A stretch of DNA of 21,803 nucleotides from IMG/VR virus record IMGVR_UViG_3300014720_000216, positions 1 through 21,803 of that record; one strand, 5' to 3'. The notes beneath the pieces were generated by a model that was not told the DNA's origin, did not search any database, and was given only the letters and a program-made list of their open reading frames with translations. This stretch comes from a virus. The translations under genes were made by a program, and so were the position numbers. Positions 6,432-13,038 of this stretch are shown piece by piece. Positions within the stretch are counted from its first letter, which is position 1. Each line of letters starts with the position of its first letter.

Positions 6432-8452
6432 TATTGTGTCACTCCTACTCTGCCGCGTTTGTTGGTTGCTTCGTTGATGATGCCCACTATGGTGCTTCTG
6501 CGATTGATCAATATTTCATCAAATCCATCTGCATCCACTGTGCTAATATTGAAGTTCACAGTTGTGCTGCCCATGTTGAGATTTTCGTTTGGTATGATTG
6601 TACCAGTTTGTCGAGGCACATATAGTTCTGGTCCTCGCTCACCCACAATAGAGGGTCTGCTGCCCGGAATGGTGCCACCATCTGCAAATCCAAATAAACT
6701 AAGGAAACCACCAAATCCTCCACCACCACCTCCGCCAAAGGCAGCAAGTGTTGCCTGCAAAGCAATTTGACGTGTCAACGCAGTGTTTTGTCTTCTGATT
6801 AAATTTTCTTGTATTGCTGCATTTTCATTTCTTCTTTTTTCAATATAATCTAATATTTTTGTGTAAGCAATTTGTAACAATAATCTTATGCCCAATTCAA
6901 TCACACCACTTATGAGTTTGGTTACAAATTCTTTTGCTATTTCAGCAAAAGTAATTTTGATTTTTTCTCCATAAACCAATGCTCGTGCCAGACCATCTGC
7001 AAATCCTTTTATGCCTCTGTTTATGGTATCAATCAACAACACACCTATGCTGTCTAAATTCAATAAATTTTTAATCAATTGATCGTTTTGCGCTTTAAAA
7101 TTCAGCAATGTATTTTTGGACGCCAGCTCAATTTTTTGCATCAATGAAAGTTCAACTTTTTTGGTTGCTGTGGTTTGATCCTTGGTATCTTTGCCATCTC
7201 TCTGTGTTTTATTGAATCCTTGCACAGCGTTTTTGGCAGCATTCACTTGATTTTTGAAGTCTTCAAAACTGCTGATGTCAATGCCCACTTGCTTGGCCAA
7301 ATCTTTGAGATAATCAGTCATGTCTTCAAATGGTTCTGATTCAACAATTGTGTCCAACAATTTGCTGAATGCACCTGTGAGTTTCTCAATGCCCACAGCA
7401 ATCAGTGTGGCGCCAAGTATCAATGGATTGGCCAACGCTGCTCTGCTTAAAAATATTATTGCAGCTGCCGCAGCGCGAACTGCCTTCACAAGTCCTCCAC
7501 CAAATGCCAGCGCTATCTGCAACACGTTGACAGCGATTTTCAATCCAAAGAATGCTATGAACGCACCACCCAAGAACACAATGTTCTTCACAACCAGTTC
7601 AACTGCTGCCGCAGCGACCAGCATAGCTCTGCCCAGACCTTCACCTATTTGTCTGATTAATTCAGGATTGTTTTTGATAAATTCGTTGGTCCTGTCTATG
7701 ATTTGTTTGAATGCTCCGCTGAGTCCTGCATCACCCAACGCCTGTTGCACATTGGAAACATTCTTTTGTAATTCAGCAAGACTGCCTGCCAGTGTGTTGT
7801 TGAATTGATTGGTAGCGCTGCCAAATCTTTCACCCAAACCCTTTGCTAGATTGTCCAATACAATCCTGCCACCTTCAGCACTGTCAGCAAATTTAACAAT
7901 CTGCTCTCTGCTCATGCCAAGGCGTTTGCCTAACACGTCAAAAACTGGTATGCCCATTTCAGCAAGTTTGTTCAGTGACTTCTGCTCAACCCCACCACCC
8001 TGCATGGCCTTACTGTATAATTTGGTAATTTCTTCCAGTGCATCAGTTTTATTGGTGCTGATTGCTGCCACGTTGCTGAATTCTTTGAATAGCGCAATGT
8101 TTGGGTAGATGCCTGCATTGCGCAATTGTGTGTATGACTTGCCCAATTCATCTGTGGTAAAAATTGTTTTATTGGCAGCACCTCTAATGATATCAAATGC
8201 CACAGCACCTTTTTCAGCGCTGCCTTCCACTCCGGACAAACTGACTTTGAGTTTGTCCATGTTGGTGCTGGTTTCTATGATGCCTTTGAGTGTGACTTTG
8301 GCGCCTATGGCAGCAATGGCAGCACCTGCAAGTGCGGCGAGTCTGTTCACGCCCAACAAACCTCGGTTTAGGTTGGCAAGGTTTCGCTGTACCGTGCTCA
8401 GACCACGCGCTGTATTATCTATGACGTTTAATACTATGTTTTGCTCGGCCAT
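6431..8452 (-). CDS. Tail tape measure protein, 673 aa
   Basis: It fixes tail length by spanning the tube during assembly. The N-terminus (IVLNVIDNTARGLSTVQRNL) and the GVNRLAALAGAAIAAIGAK segment are typical. Residues about 60-260 resemble the lambda-type tape measure domain, with LRNAGIYPNIALFKEF and KLAEMGIPVFDVLGKRLGMS. About residues 270-355 hold several hydrophobic stretches (for example NIVFLGGAFIAFFGLKIAV), which may enter the host membrane. A glycine run near residues 572-580 precedes FADGGTIPGSRPSIVGERGP, a C-terminal motif widespread in tape measures. By the usual rule of about 0.15 nm per residue the tail would be near 100 nm. The ATG at 8452 lies inside the frameshifted chaperone extension, 35 bases of overlap plus stop, as usual for this gene pair. 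Confidence 0.95.
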   Translation of the reverse strand: MAEQNIVLNVIDNTARGLSTVQRNLANLNRGLLGVNRLAALAGAAIAAIGAKVTLKGIIETSTNMDKLKVSLSGVEGSAEKGAVAFDIIRGAANKTIFTTDELGKSYTQLRNAGIYPNIALFKEFSNVAAISTNKTDALEEITKLYSKAMQGGGVEQKSLNKLAEMGIPVFDVLGKRLGMSREQIVKFADSAEGGRIVLDNLAKGLGERFGSATNQFNNTLAGSLAELQKNVSNVQQALGDAGLSGAFKQIIDRTNEFIKNNPELIRQIGEGLGRAMLVAAAAVELVVKNIVFLGGAFIAFFGLKIAVNVLQIALAFGGGLVKAVRAAAAAIIFLSRAALANPLILGATLIAVGIEKLTGAFSKLLDTIVESEPFEDMTDYLKDLAKQVGIDISSFEDFKNQVNAAKNAVQGFNKTQRDGKDTKDQTTATKKVELSLMQKIELASKNTLLNFKAQNDQLIKNLLNLDSIGVLLIDTINRGIKGFADGLARALVYGEKIKITFAEIAKEFVTKLISGVIELGIRLLLQIAYTKILDYIEKRRNENAAIQENLIRRQNTALTRQIALQATLAAFGGGGGGGFGGFLSLFGFADGGTIPGSRPSIVGERGPELYVPRQTGTIIPNENLNMGSTTVNFNISTVDADGFDEILINRRSTIVGIINEATNKRGRVGVTQ

Positions 8453-8944
8453 CTTCCATTACCCTTTTTTGTTCATCATACTGGAGCTCATAATAAGCGC
8501 TCCATAACTTTAGTTCCTGGACAGAGAACTGCATAACCTCTTCAATGCTCTTGTGTAGTTTTTCTGCCAAAAAAAACAAGAACATTGCTTCTCTGTCCTC
8601 TTTTAGTTTTTTTTTAGTTCATCCAAATTCATTTCTTCTTGACTGTTAAGAACAGATGCGACCTTTAACAAAACTTTAGGATCAACCTCGTTCATCAATG
8701 TAAACTTGTCAAATTTGTTAAACATGGGTTTGCCTTCTGGGTCCAATGATTTTGCAATCACACTTTCAACCAATGCTTCAACGGTTTTTCCTTGTTGTTG
8801 CAATTCAATTATGCGACTTTCTGTTGCAAATGAATTGGTTTGTCTGTAATAAATGTCAGTTTGCCATTCTGGCACTGTCATTTTTTTTAACGTTTGATTA
8901 AACTGCGACGTAAAATGTTTTTTGGCATTATCTAATATACTCAT
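8415..8944 (-). CDS. Tail assembly chaperone, -1 frameshift product (gpGT-type), about 176 aa
   Basis: The 0-frame product ends CTA AAA AAA AAC TAA. A -1 slip on A-AAA-AAC at 8612-8606 leads into a frame that stays open 63 more codons to TAA at 8415. The extension starts LKEDREAMFLFFLAEKLH and contains VMQFSVQELKLWSAYYELQ, with the Trp and Tyr-Tyr pattern seen in second tail chaperones such as lambda gpT and HK97 gp14-like proteins. It overlaps the tape measure start, the usual layout. In lambda-like phages a small fraction of ribosomes slip and the long form recruits tape measure and tube protein. An in-frame ATG at 8585 could instead start the extension alone (56 residues), but the slip site makes frameshifting the better reading. 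Confidence 0.8.
8603..8944 (-). CDS. Tail assembly chaperone, short form (gpG-type), 113 aa
   Basis: The gene lies between the gp10-like protein (ATGA overlap at 8941-8944) and the tape measure, the usual place of tail chaperones. It starts MSILDNAKKHFTSQFNQTLKKMTVPEW; WQTDIYYRQTNSFATE and the following RIIELQQQGKTVEALVESVIAKSLD are like small tail chaperones of lambda/HK97 type. It contains DPEGKPMFNKFDKFTLMNEVDPKVL, a pattern also found in phage tail chaperones that measure stoichiometry by conserved Phe and Asp. It ends NLDELKKN at a nine-A run that is the slip site. This is the major unshifted product. Confidence 0.85.
   Translation of the reverse strand: MSILDNAKKHFTSQFNQTLKKMTVPEWQTDIYYRQTNSFATESRIIELQQQGKTVEALVESVIAKSLDPEGKPMFNKFDKFTLMNEVDPKVLLKVASVLNSQEEMNLDELKKN
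8606..8612 (-). promoter_or_regulatory. Programmed -1 ribosomal frameshift slip site (A AAA AAC)
   Basis: The coding strand holds nine A then C (8615-8606), read CTA AAA AAA AAC, with the 0-frame stop TAA immediately after. A AAA AAC obeys the X-XXY-YYZ rule for tandem -1 slippage. No strong downstream stem is visible, only a weak AGAA/TTCT pairing, so slippage would depend on the A run and the adjacent stop. Confidence 0.75.
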
Positions 8945-9234
8945 CTATATCTCCTTTTTGATATTTCTTTAATGGTTGGTTCTATCATTCCGTTGGGTGC
9001 CTGTGTGCTGGATCCTTCTTCCAGTCTGCCTATGTATGGCACACGGTTTATGATGCTGTTGCCTTTGCTGCTGCGCATCATGCGCCATCCTTGCCTTGCT
9101 GTGCCTAATTTGATTGGTGTGTATTTTTTTACAGTAACCAACACATCTGTGCTAATTTTTTCAAGCAATTTTTTTGATTGACTCTTCAAATCTTGCATCA
9201 GTTGGTTAGCGTTAGTTACTGTAATTTTTATCAT
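8941..9234 (-). CDS. HK97 gp10-like tail/neck protein, 97 aa
   Basis: The protein starts MIKITVTNANQLMQDLKSQ, has VLVTVKKYTPIKLGTARQGWR (the common 'K-x-TP-x-x-x-G-x-A-R-x-G-W' signature) and NRVPYIGRLEEGSSTQAPNG before a basic C-terminus. This is the pattern of HK97 gp10-like neck or minor tail proteins, which help join head and tail. Members usually have about 100-150 residues, so this one is short. The gene lies downstream of the tail-tube gene rather than before the terminator as in HK97. Its ATG follows the tube stop by one base and its stop overlaps the chaperone start as ATGA, so it is translationally coupled on both sides. Confidence 0.78.
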   Translation of the reverse strand: MIKITVTNANQLMQDLKSQSKKLLEKISTDVLVTVKKYTPIKLGTARQGWRMMRSSKGNSIINRVPYIGRLEEGSSTQAPNGMIEPTIKEISKRRYR

Positions 9235-9235
9235 G

Positions 9236-9646
9236 TTATACGGTGCCTGTGATTAATCCGCCAGTGCCTTGAAAGTTCACTGTGGCAGTGATTAAATCAT
9301 CATAAGATGCTGTTCTTGACACTGATGTCACAATCACTTGTCCAGAGAATTTTTGACTGCCTGCTGCTGAGCTGGTAATAAAATCCACAAACAAATCGTC
9401 GTTTGATTCTGGAGAGAATGCTTTGGTTGCTGCTGTATGACCTGTGTCATAGATCACTTCCATAGATCCTGTGAAATCCAATAATCCGTTGAGATATGTT
9501 CTGCTGGTGTCTCCCATTGCAGTGTTCTCGATCACTTCTTTGGTGTGTTCCACTGTCCATGATCTGATTTCTGCTATGGCAGTTTCTGCGCCTGCTGAAT
9601 CGTTGCCGATTTTTACTTGGCCCAGTTGTCCTGTTAATGTTGCCAT
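9236..9646 (-). CDS. Major tail tube protein, 136 aa
   Basis: It starts MATLTGQLGQVKIGN, with EIRSWTVEHTKEVIENTAMGD and TYLNGLLDFTGSMEVIYDTG, then a beta-rich C-terminus ending TATVNFQGTGGLITGTV. The 'W-x-x-E-x-x-x-E-x-x-E-x-T-x-M-G' run followed by G-x-x-D-x-x-G-x-x-x-x-x-x-D is characteristic of small siphovirus tail-tube proteins, which polymerise as hexamer rings around the tape measure. The strongest ribosome-binding site of the tail genes (AAAGGAGTAA, 9 bases before the ATG) fits a highly expressed structural protein. It sits between the tail terminator and the chaperones, as expected. Confidence 0.85.
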   Translation of the reverse strand: MATLTGQLGQVKIGNDSAGAETAIAEIRSWTVEHTKEVIENTAMGDTSRTYLNGLLDFTGSMEVIYDTGHTAATKAFSPESNDDLFVDFITSSAAGSQKFSGQVIVTSVSRTASYDDLITATVNFQGTGGLITGTV

Positions 9647-9650
9647 GTTG

Positions 9651-9791
9651 TTACTCCTTTGGTTTAATGTTGTTGTTTACTTGACGCTGTTTTACATTGC
9701 GCCAATCCTTGATCAGTATGCCTGTGGCCTGCAATCGCGGGCGTTTGGGCACTGAATTTTTTTCTTTTGGTTGGGAAAAAAATATCTTCAT
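9651..9791 (-). CDS. Small basic ORF, 46 aa, between tail terminator and tube
   Basis: ATG at 9791 follows the stop of the tail-terminator gene by three bases, and the frame runs 46 codons to TAA at 9651. The product starts MKIFFSQPKEKNSVPKRPRL, contains ATGILIKDWRNVKQRQ and ends NNNIKPKE; it is strongly basic. The last codons AAG GAG TAA are the ribosome-binding site of the tube gene. No family is recognised. Filling a 140-base gap exactly in a module with almost no spare bases speaks for a real gene, but a leader peptide or an untranslated spacer remains possible. Confidence 0.45.
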   Translation of the reverse strand: MKIFFSQPKEKNSVPKRPRLQATGILIKDWRNVKQRQVNNNIKPKE

Positions 9792-9794
9792 ATA

Positions 9795-10244
9795 TTACAC
9801 TGCACTGATGGTGAATGAGTATTGCACTTCTGCAATCATCAAAAACTCACCCAACGGTGGAGTCCTTTCTATAATTTCTACCGAACGCACCAGTGTGGTT
9901 GCTGCTCTGGTTGCTCCCAATTCTCTGTTTCTTTGAGTGTTGAGAGTTTCTTCTATGCGTTCGATCATTTCGTTGCGTTTTTGATCCACGGTTTGTATTT
10001 GCCCTACTCTGCCGTCGGATCTCACAAAACCTCTGATGTTCACTTCTATCACACCACGTCTTGCTCCGCCCATGCTGATGTCCGTGCGTGTTTCATTGCC
10101 AGTGGTGATCAGCAGTGCTGGAAACTGTGTGATGGCCAATTTGTTCACGTCAAATGGTTCGCGTGTGATGAAAGCGGGTCTGGGTGGTGTCATGTCTGAC
10201 AAAACCTGTATGATATTGACTGTGATGTCTTCTCTGTTGCTCAT
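9795..10244 (-). CDS. Tail terminator / tail completion protein candidate, 149 aa
   Basis: The start MSNREDITVNIIQVLSDM, then FPALLITTGNETRTDISMGG, GVIEVNIRGFVRSDG and a helix with IERIEETLNTQRNREL, then PPLGEFLMIAEVQYSFTIS match the layout of tail terminators (lambda gpU or HK97-like): an N-terminal helix, a beta sheet with a middle 'rG-x-V-R' strand, a long helix and a final Y-x-F/Y-x-I strand. Such proteins cap the tube and bind the head connector. Its place between the connector and the tube agrees. The ATG is three bases past the preceding stop, with AAGG near it. Confidence 0.72.
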   Translation of the reverse strand: MSNREDITVNIIQVLSDMTPPRPAFITREPFDVNKLAITQFPALLITTGNETRTDISMGGARRGVIEVNIRGFVRSDGRVGQIQTVDQKRNEMIERIEETLNTQRNRELGATRAATTLVRSVEIIERTPPLGEFLMIAEVQYSFTISAV

Positions 10245-10247
10245 TCC

Positions 10248-10703
10248 TTACCTTTTGAGGCGTAGGAATGATTCAGGTTGTTTTTCGGAATCTGTCACTG
10301 TGCCCGAACTGTCCAAATCATACTCTACTCCGTCTCTCAACACAAGATCGAATTCTCTTTCGTACTCTTTGCGATAGAATTCCATTTTGCGTTCAAATAA
10401 ATCCAGATCTGGTTCAAATTTTGCCAGTTTGGGATAGATGTGGAAACCCAATGCCTGATACACCGTGGCACGTGTTAATTGTGCTGTGGTGTATAGGTCT
10501 TCGTCGGGTTCTTGCTGTCCAGTGCCCAAAACTTTGATATCAAATAGGCCTATCTGTTGTGTGGGCCACCATCTGATGCGCAGATCTCTCAATACGTCTG
10601 ATTGTGCTTTGGATAATTCAGCTGTGAAGTCAGCTATGCCATAATTTAAGATGTCAGGTTCGTATTCCTTGACATGTTCTATAGTCGCGAGGGTAATCCC
10701 CAT
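10248..10703 (-). CDS. Head-tail connector (adaptor) candidate, 151 aa
   Basis: The protein is helical: MGITLATIEHVKEYEPDILN, then FTAELSKAQSDVLRDLRIRWW, a loop with GQQEPDEDLYTTAQLTRATVYQAL and a final helix DLDLFERKMEFYRKEYEREF. A four-helix adaptor with a conserved 'L-x-x-A-x-x-Y-x-A-L' helix is what gp6-like (HK97) or gp15-like (SPP1) head completion proteins look like. It is the first gene after the capsid gene, the usual place. AAGGAAG lies 7 bases before the ATG and could be masked by a small hairpin in the leader. The specific family is not certain. Confidence 0.68.
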   Translation of the reverse strand: MGITLATIEHVKEYEPDILNYGIADFTAELSKAQSDVLRDLRIRWWPTQQIGLFDIKVLGTGQQEPDEDLYTTAQLTRATVYQALGFHIYPKLAKFEPDLDLFERKMEFYRKEYEREFDLVLRDGVEYDLDSSGTVTDSEKQPESFLRLKR

Positions 10704-10704
10704 A

Positions 10705-10742
10705 AAGGTACTTCCTTGTGTAGGGTTACAGGTACTGCCTGT
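10705..10742 (-). promoter_or_regulatory. Two tandem small hairpins with the same loop core in the connector leader
   Basis: On the coding strand 10742-10728 reads ACAGG CAGTA CCTGT (5-bp stem) and 10717-10705 reads AAGG AAGTA CCTT (4-bp stem), sharing GG-N-AGTACCT 24 bases apart. The second includes the Shine-Dalgarno AAGGAAG of the gene at 10703. This could be an RNA operator or a DNA operator, or chance; the stems are weak. Confidence 0.3.
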
Positions 10743-10759
10743 GAACCGTTTGTGAATGT

Positions 10760-10767
10760 TATTTATC
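10760..10767 (-). promoter_or_regulatory. GATAAATA motif, possible late promoter for the tail genes
   Basis: The motif lies 20 bases after the hairpin terminator of the capsid gene and 57 bases before the connector start. This terminator-then-promoter order is what an independent tail operon would need. A sigma-70-like TATAAAAT also lies at 10783-10776, without a convincing -35 box. Confidence 0.35.
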
Positions 10768-10786
10768 TATCTGACATTTTATAAAC

Positions 10787-10814
10787 AAGAAAGGGCCCTT
10801 GCAGGCCCCTTCTT
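10787..10814 (-). terminator. Strong hairpin after the capsid gene
   Basis: The coding strand shows a 12-bp stem (AAGAAGGGGCCT pairing with GGGCCCTTTCTT, two G-U pairs) with a GCAA tetraloop, followed by a moderately T-rich stretch GTTTATAAAA. It begins 19 bases after the capsid stop. It may be an intrinsic terminator, or a stabilising 3' end that raises capsid mRNA over the tail genes. Confidence 0.75.
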
Positions 10815-10832
10815 ATACAACTGACTAATTTA

Positions 10833-11690
10833 TTAGTTAGATGTTCTGTTGTCAGCAATCAATTTCACTCCGTAAGAGTCAATCAATTCTGATACACCGT
10901 ACGCCATAGAACCCACATATTCTGTAGCTCTTAATGACGCATCTCTTTGCTCTTCTATTCTCATAGAACGTTTCAACACATAAGCAAGCGCTTGTGAGCT
11001 CATTACTGCTCCCACAAATGCACCGTCTGAAGTGCCTGACACCACTGTGGATTCAAATATGCTGATTCCATTGATGGTGGAAATGAACCCAGTTCTCAAC
11101 GCTTCATTGCCTACATCTGATAGATTGTGGTTGATCACGTTTGCACCTGCGTTTGTAAGCACCTTGCGTAATTGATACGCCTGGCCTGGATGGATTACAG
11201 AGACAAAGGGCCCCGGAGCTTGTGCTATTCTTAATAGTGCACCTGCTTTGAAGAACAAGTCTGCTGTTAATTCAGTGTTGCCTGATCCCACTGATTGTGA
11301 GAAACCAGAGAACAAGTTTGCCAAGTCAGTGTCAACTTTGGTGGCCATTGCAGCACCCAATTGTCTGCCGATAGCAACCGCAACATCTTGTGCTGCTGAT
11401 TCTCTACCTAGATCAGTCAATGTGATCATGGCGCCAATTTCAGCACAAGTCACGTCAACTTTTGTGGTGTTGAACGCTGTGTTCGCAGCGATATTAGTGC
11501 CATCAGTCAATGCTGATGCAGAAACCGCTGGGAAGATTGGGATTTGTGCTGTTAATCCTGGTGTGCCACTAAGGTCATAGTTGCTCACCAAGGGTCTTAT
11601 TACTGTTTGTTCAGACAGCGTGTAGATTGCTGACTGCACAATATTTGCGTAGAGTTCCGAGAGGACCGACGCTGTTACTTCATCTGCCAT
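10833..11690 (-). CDS. Major capsid protein, 285 aa
   Basis: Position after the scaffold, length and sequence pattern point to an HK97-fold coat protein that forms the icosahedral shell. MADEVTASVLSELYANIVQS leads into the N-arm; LTAQIPIFPAVSASALTDGT looks like an E-loop region; AEIGAMITLTDLGRESA and a VAVAIGRQLGAAMATKVDTD helix (spine-like) follow, then FVSVIHPGQAYQLRKVL and GFISTINGISIFESTVV in the P- and A-domain style. The C-terminus YVGSMAYGVSELIDSYGVKL is typical. There is no N-terminal delta domain or cleavage protease in the window. AAGGAG 7 bases before the ATG and a hairpin after the gene fit high expression. Two TAA stops in a row end it. Confidence 0.88.
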   Translation of the reverse strand: MADEVTASVLSELYANIVQSAIYTLSEQTVIRPLVSNYDLSGTPGLTAQIPIFPAVSASALTDGTNIAANTAFNTTKVDVTCAEIGAMITLTDLGRESAAQDVAVAIGRQLGAAMATKVDTDLANLFSGFSQSVGSGNTELTADLFFKAGALLRIAQAPGPFVSVIHPGQAYQLRKVLTNAGANVINHNLSDVGNEALRTGFISTINGISIFESTVVSGTSDGAFVGAVMSSQALAYVLKRSMRIEEQRDASLRATEYVGSMAYGVSELIDSYGVKLIADNRTSN

Positions 11691-11704
11691 TTTAACTCCT
11701 TAAG

Positions 11705-12409
11705 TTAAATGCGAACGCCCTTGCCTTGGAGTATTTTTTTGTATTGTGCTCGGTCGGCCGGGTTGTTCATGTTCAGTTTGGTTATGTCTGTTTCAACCAC
11801 CGACGCCTGTTTGCCCACCGCATTGCCAGTGCCAGAACCTTGCGGTCCAGCTGCTTTAAAATGTGGATTGGCATCCAGAAATTCTGTGACCAGTTGTGAC
11901 ACTTTGATAGGGTTGCCCTTGTCGTCATATCGCACCTTGCCTTGACTGTCCAGCACGTCCACAGCGCCTGCTTCGTTCAGCTTGATCTGATCTTTGAGCA
12001 ATCGCACCACTTGTTGTGGATTGATTGCACGGTTTTCAGATGCTGCCGACAACAGTGTGCCGTCAACTTTGATAGTGGTCAGTTCTGATTCGTATTGTTG
12101 GATCTTGTTGGAGAATTTCTCCGCCTGTTCCTTCAACAGTTTTTCAAACTCGCCTCGCTTTTGTAATTCAGCTTGACGTTTTTGTTCAGCTTCTTCCACC
12201 AGTTGTTTGTAGTGATCTGGATCTATGTTCGCGAATTTCTTCTCGAACTTGGATCTTTCTCTTTCTACACGTTCTGCCACAATCTTGTTGACTTCTTCTT
12301 GTGTCAACATTTTAGAATTTGTGTCTGGGTTGTCCGCCTGTTGTTGCACCTTGATAGGTTCAGATTGAACAGTTTTCTGAGAGTCTTTTACCGCGTTTTC
12401 TGCGTTCAT
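11705..12409 (-). CDS. Capsid scaffolding protein, 234 aa
   Basis: The protein is charged and helical and lies directly before the capsid gene. Residues about 35-115 (LTQEEVNKIVAERVERERSK onward, then EEAEQKRQAELQKRGEFEKL and KIQQYESEL) form a long coiled coil as in phage scaffolds of the DUF4355 / GP20 type, which line the procapsid interior and leave on maturation. A loop with LDSQGKVRYDDKGNPI and FLDANPHFKAAGPQGSGTG follows, and the C-terminus NPADRAQYKKILQGKGVRI is basic, as needed for coat binding. No protease domain is fused. AGAGG precedes the ATG. Confidence is high from composition and place. Confidence 0.85.
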   Translation of the reverse strand: MNAENAVKDSQKTVQSEPIKVQQQADNPDTNSKMLTQEEVNKIVAERVERERSKFEKKFANIDPDHYKQLVEEAEQKRQAELQKRGEFEKLLKEQAEKFSNKIQQYESELTTIKVDGTLLSAASENRAINPQQVVRLLKDQIKLNEAGAVDVLDSQGKVRYDDKGNPIKVSQLVTEFLDANPHFKAAGPQGSGTGNAVGKQASVVETDITKLNMNNPADRAQYKKILQGKGVRI

Positions 12410-12458
12410 TGTATTACCTCTTGGTTTGAGTTGAGTCTACTCCCTGCTTGTGCAGTGA

Positions 12459-12475
12459 TGTGCTTATTTAGCACA
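12459..12475 (-). promoter_or_regulatory. Small inverted repeat in the gap before the scaffold gene
   Basis: In the 111-base gap (12410-12520) the coding strand reads TGTGCT AAATA AGCACA, a 6-bp perfect stem without a T run, 50 bases before the scaffold ATG. The core TAAATAAGCA is shared with the gap at 17810-17820. It could be an operator or mRNA-processing site; nothing else is seen in this gap. Confidence 0.3.
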
Positions 12476-12520
12476 AATGGTATCTGTACTGTGTTTTGTG
12501 GTGATTTAGGTGCAATCTAA

Positions 12521-12790
12521 CTATGATTTTTTGTGTCTATTGGCAAATGCTCTTGCTGCTGCCTTGCTGCTGAATCCCCATCTTTGCAGTGCCAATTTTA
12601 ATCTACTGGGATTGCTGCGTGTGCCCATGCCACCACTCATGCCACCAAACCTTGCAGCAAAACTGATTCGGCGTGGTGAAGTGCCTGATCTCAATGGTGC
12701 TCTTAATTTTGCACCTGTGGTCCTTCTAAAAAAATTTCTACCTCGTTGATTCAGACCACCTCGGGGATTTTGATATATTTTTTTAACCAT
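12521..12790 (-). CDS. Arginine-rich protein with no acidic residue, 89 aa
   Basis: The sequence has 15 Arg and 7 Lys in 89 residues and not one Asp or Glu. It starts MVKKIYQNPRGGLNQRGRNF, has a glycine/methionine stretch ARFGGMSGGMGTRSNP and ends in a helix WGFSSKAAARAFANRHKKS. No family is recognised. Such a charge suggests DNA or RNA binding, or docking on the acidic scaffold or the packaged genome; a small nucleoprotein inside the capsid would fit its place between portal and scaffold. No Shine-Dalgarno is evident before the ATG, which follows the previous stop by 12 bases, so expression may depend on read-over from upstream. Confidence 0.72.
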   Translation of the reverse strand: MVKKIYQNPRGGLNQRGRNFFRRTTGAKLRAPLRSGTSPRRISFAARFGGMSGGMGTRSNPSRLKLALQRWGFSSKAAARAFANRHKKS

Positions 12791-12802
12791 TTCAAACTAT
12801 GA

Positions 12803-13036
12803 TTATTTCCAAAATTTCAGCACACTGATGATGGTGCCTATCACTCCACCCAATATGATCAGCAGCATGATGGCACCTTTGCCTTTGCTCATGTCCACAC
12901 GCAGATCTTTGATCTCCACACGCATGTCTTTGAGTTCGGTTTTCATTTCGTCTATGGTTCGGATCAGTGTTTTCATTCTTTCGGCGCAGATCTTTTCGTG
13001 AGCACTGATTCTATCTGTTTTTTTGTAATTGGCCAT
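12803..13036 (-). CDS. Coiled-coil protein with C-terminal membrane segment, XhlA-like, 77 aa
   Basis: Residues about 10-50 form a charged helix with heptads (KTLIRTIDEMKTELKDMRVE and IKDLRVDM), followed by a single membrane segment at about 54-73 (AIMLLIILGGVIGTIISVL) and KFWK at the end. This layout is that of XhlA-type haemolysin/holin-associated proteins found in phage lysis cassettes. Here it lies between portal and scaffold, two bases after the portal stop. It could be a lysis factor in an unusual place, a virion membrane protein, or a pilot-type factor. No endolysin is near it in this window. Confidence 0.62.
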   Translation of the reverse strand: MANYKKTDRISAHEKICAERMKTLIRTIDEMKTELKDMRVEIKDLRVDMSKGKGAIMLLIILGGVIGTIISVLKFWK

Positions 13037-13038
13037 CT

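Noticed and set aside
5859-6770. 303-codon open frame on the plus strand
   Set aside because: It lies opposite the distal tail and tape measure genes, is rich in Cys/His/Ser without any family pattern and has no ribosome-binding site; it is a reading shadow.
8415-8585. Second chaperone frame as an independent gene from ATG at 8585
   Set aside because: A GAGGA lies somewhat far upstream, so it is not impossible, but the A9C slip site next to the stop makes a frameshift product more likely.
10776-10783. TATAAAAT as sigma-70 -10 box
   Set aside because: No acceptable -35 sequence at 16-18 bases; that region is the terminator stem.
10824-10837. Inverted repeat ACTAAT/ATTAGT at the capsid stop
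   Set aside because: It is short, A+T-only with a tiny loop and includes the stop codons; the strong hairpin 10 bases on is the better terminator.
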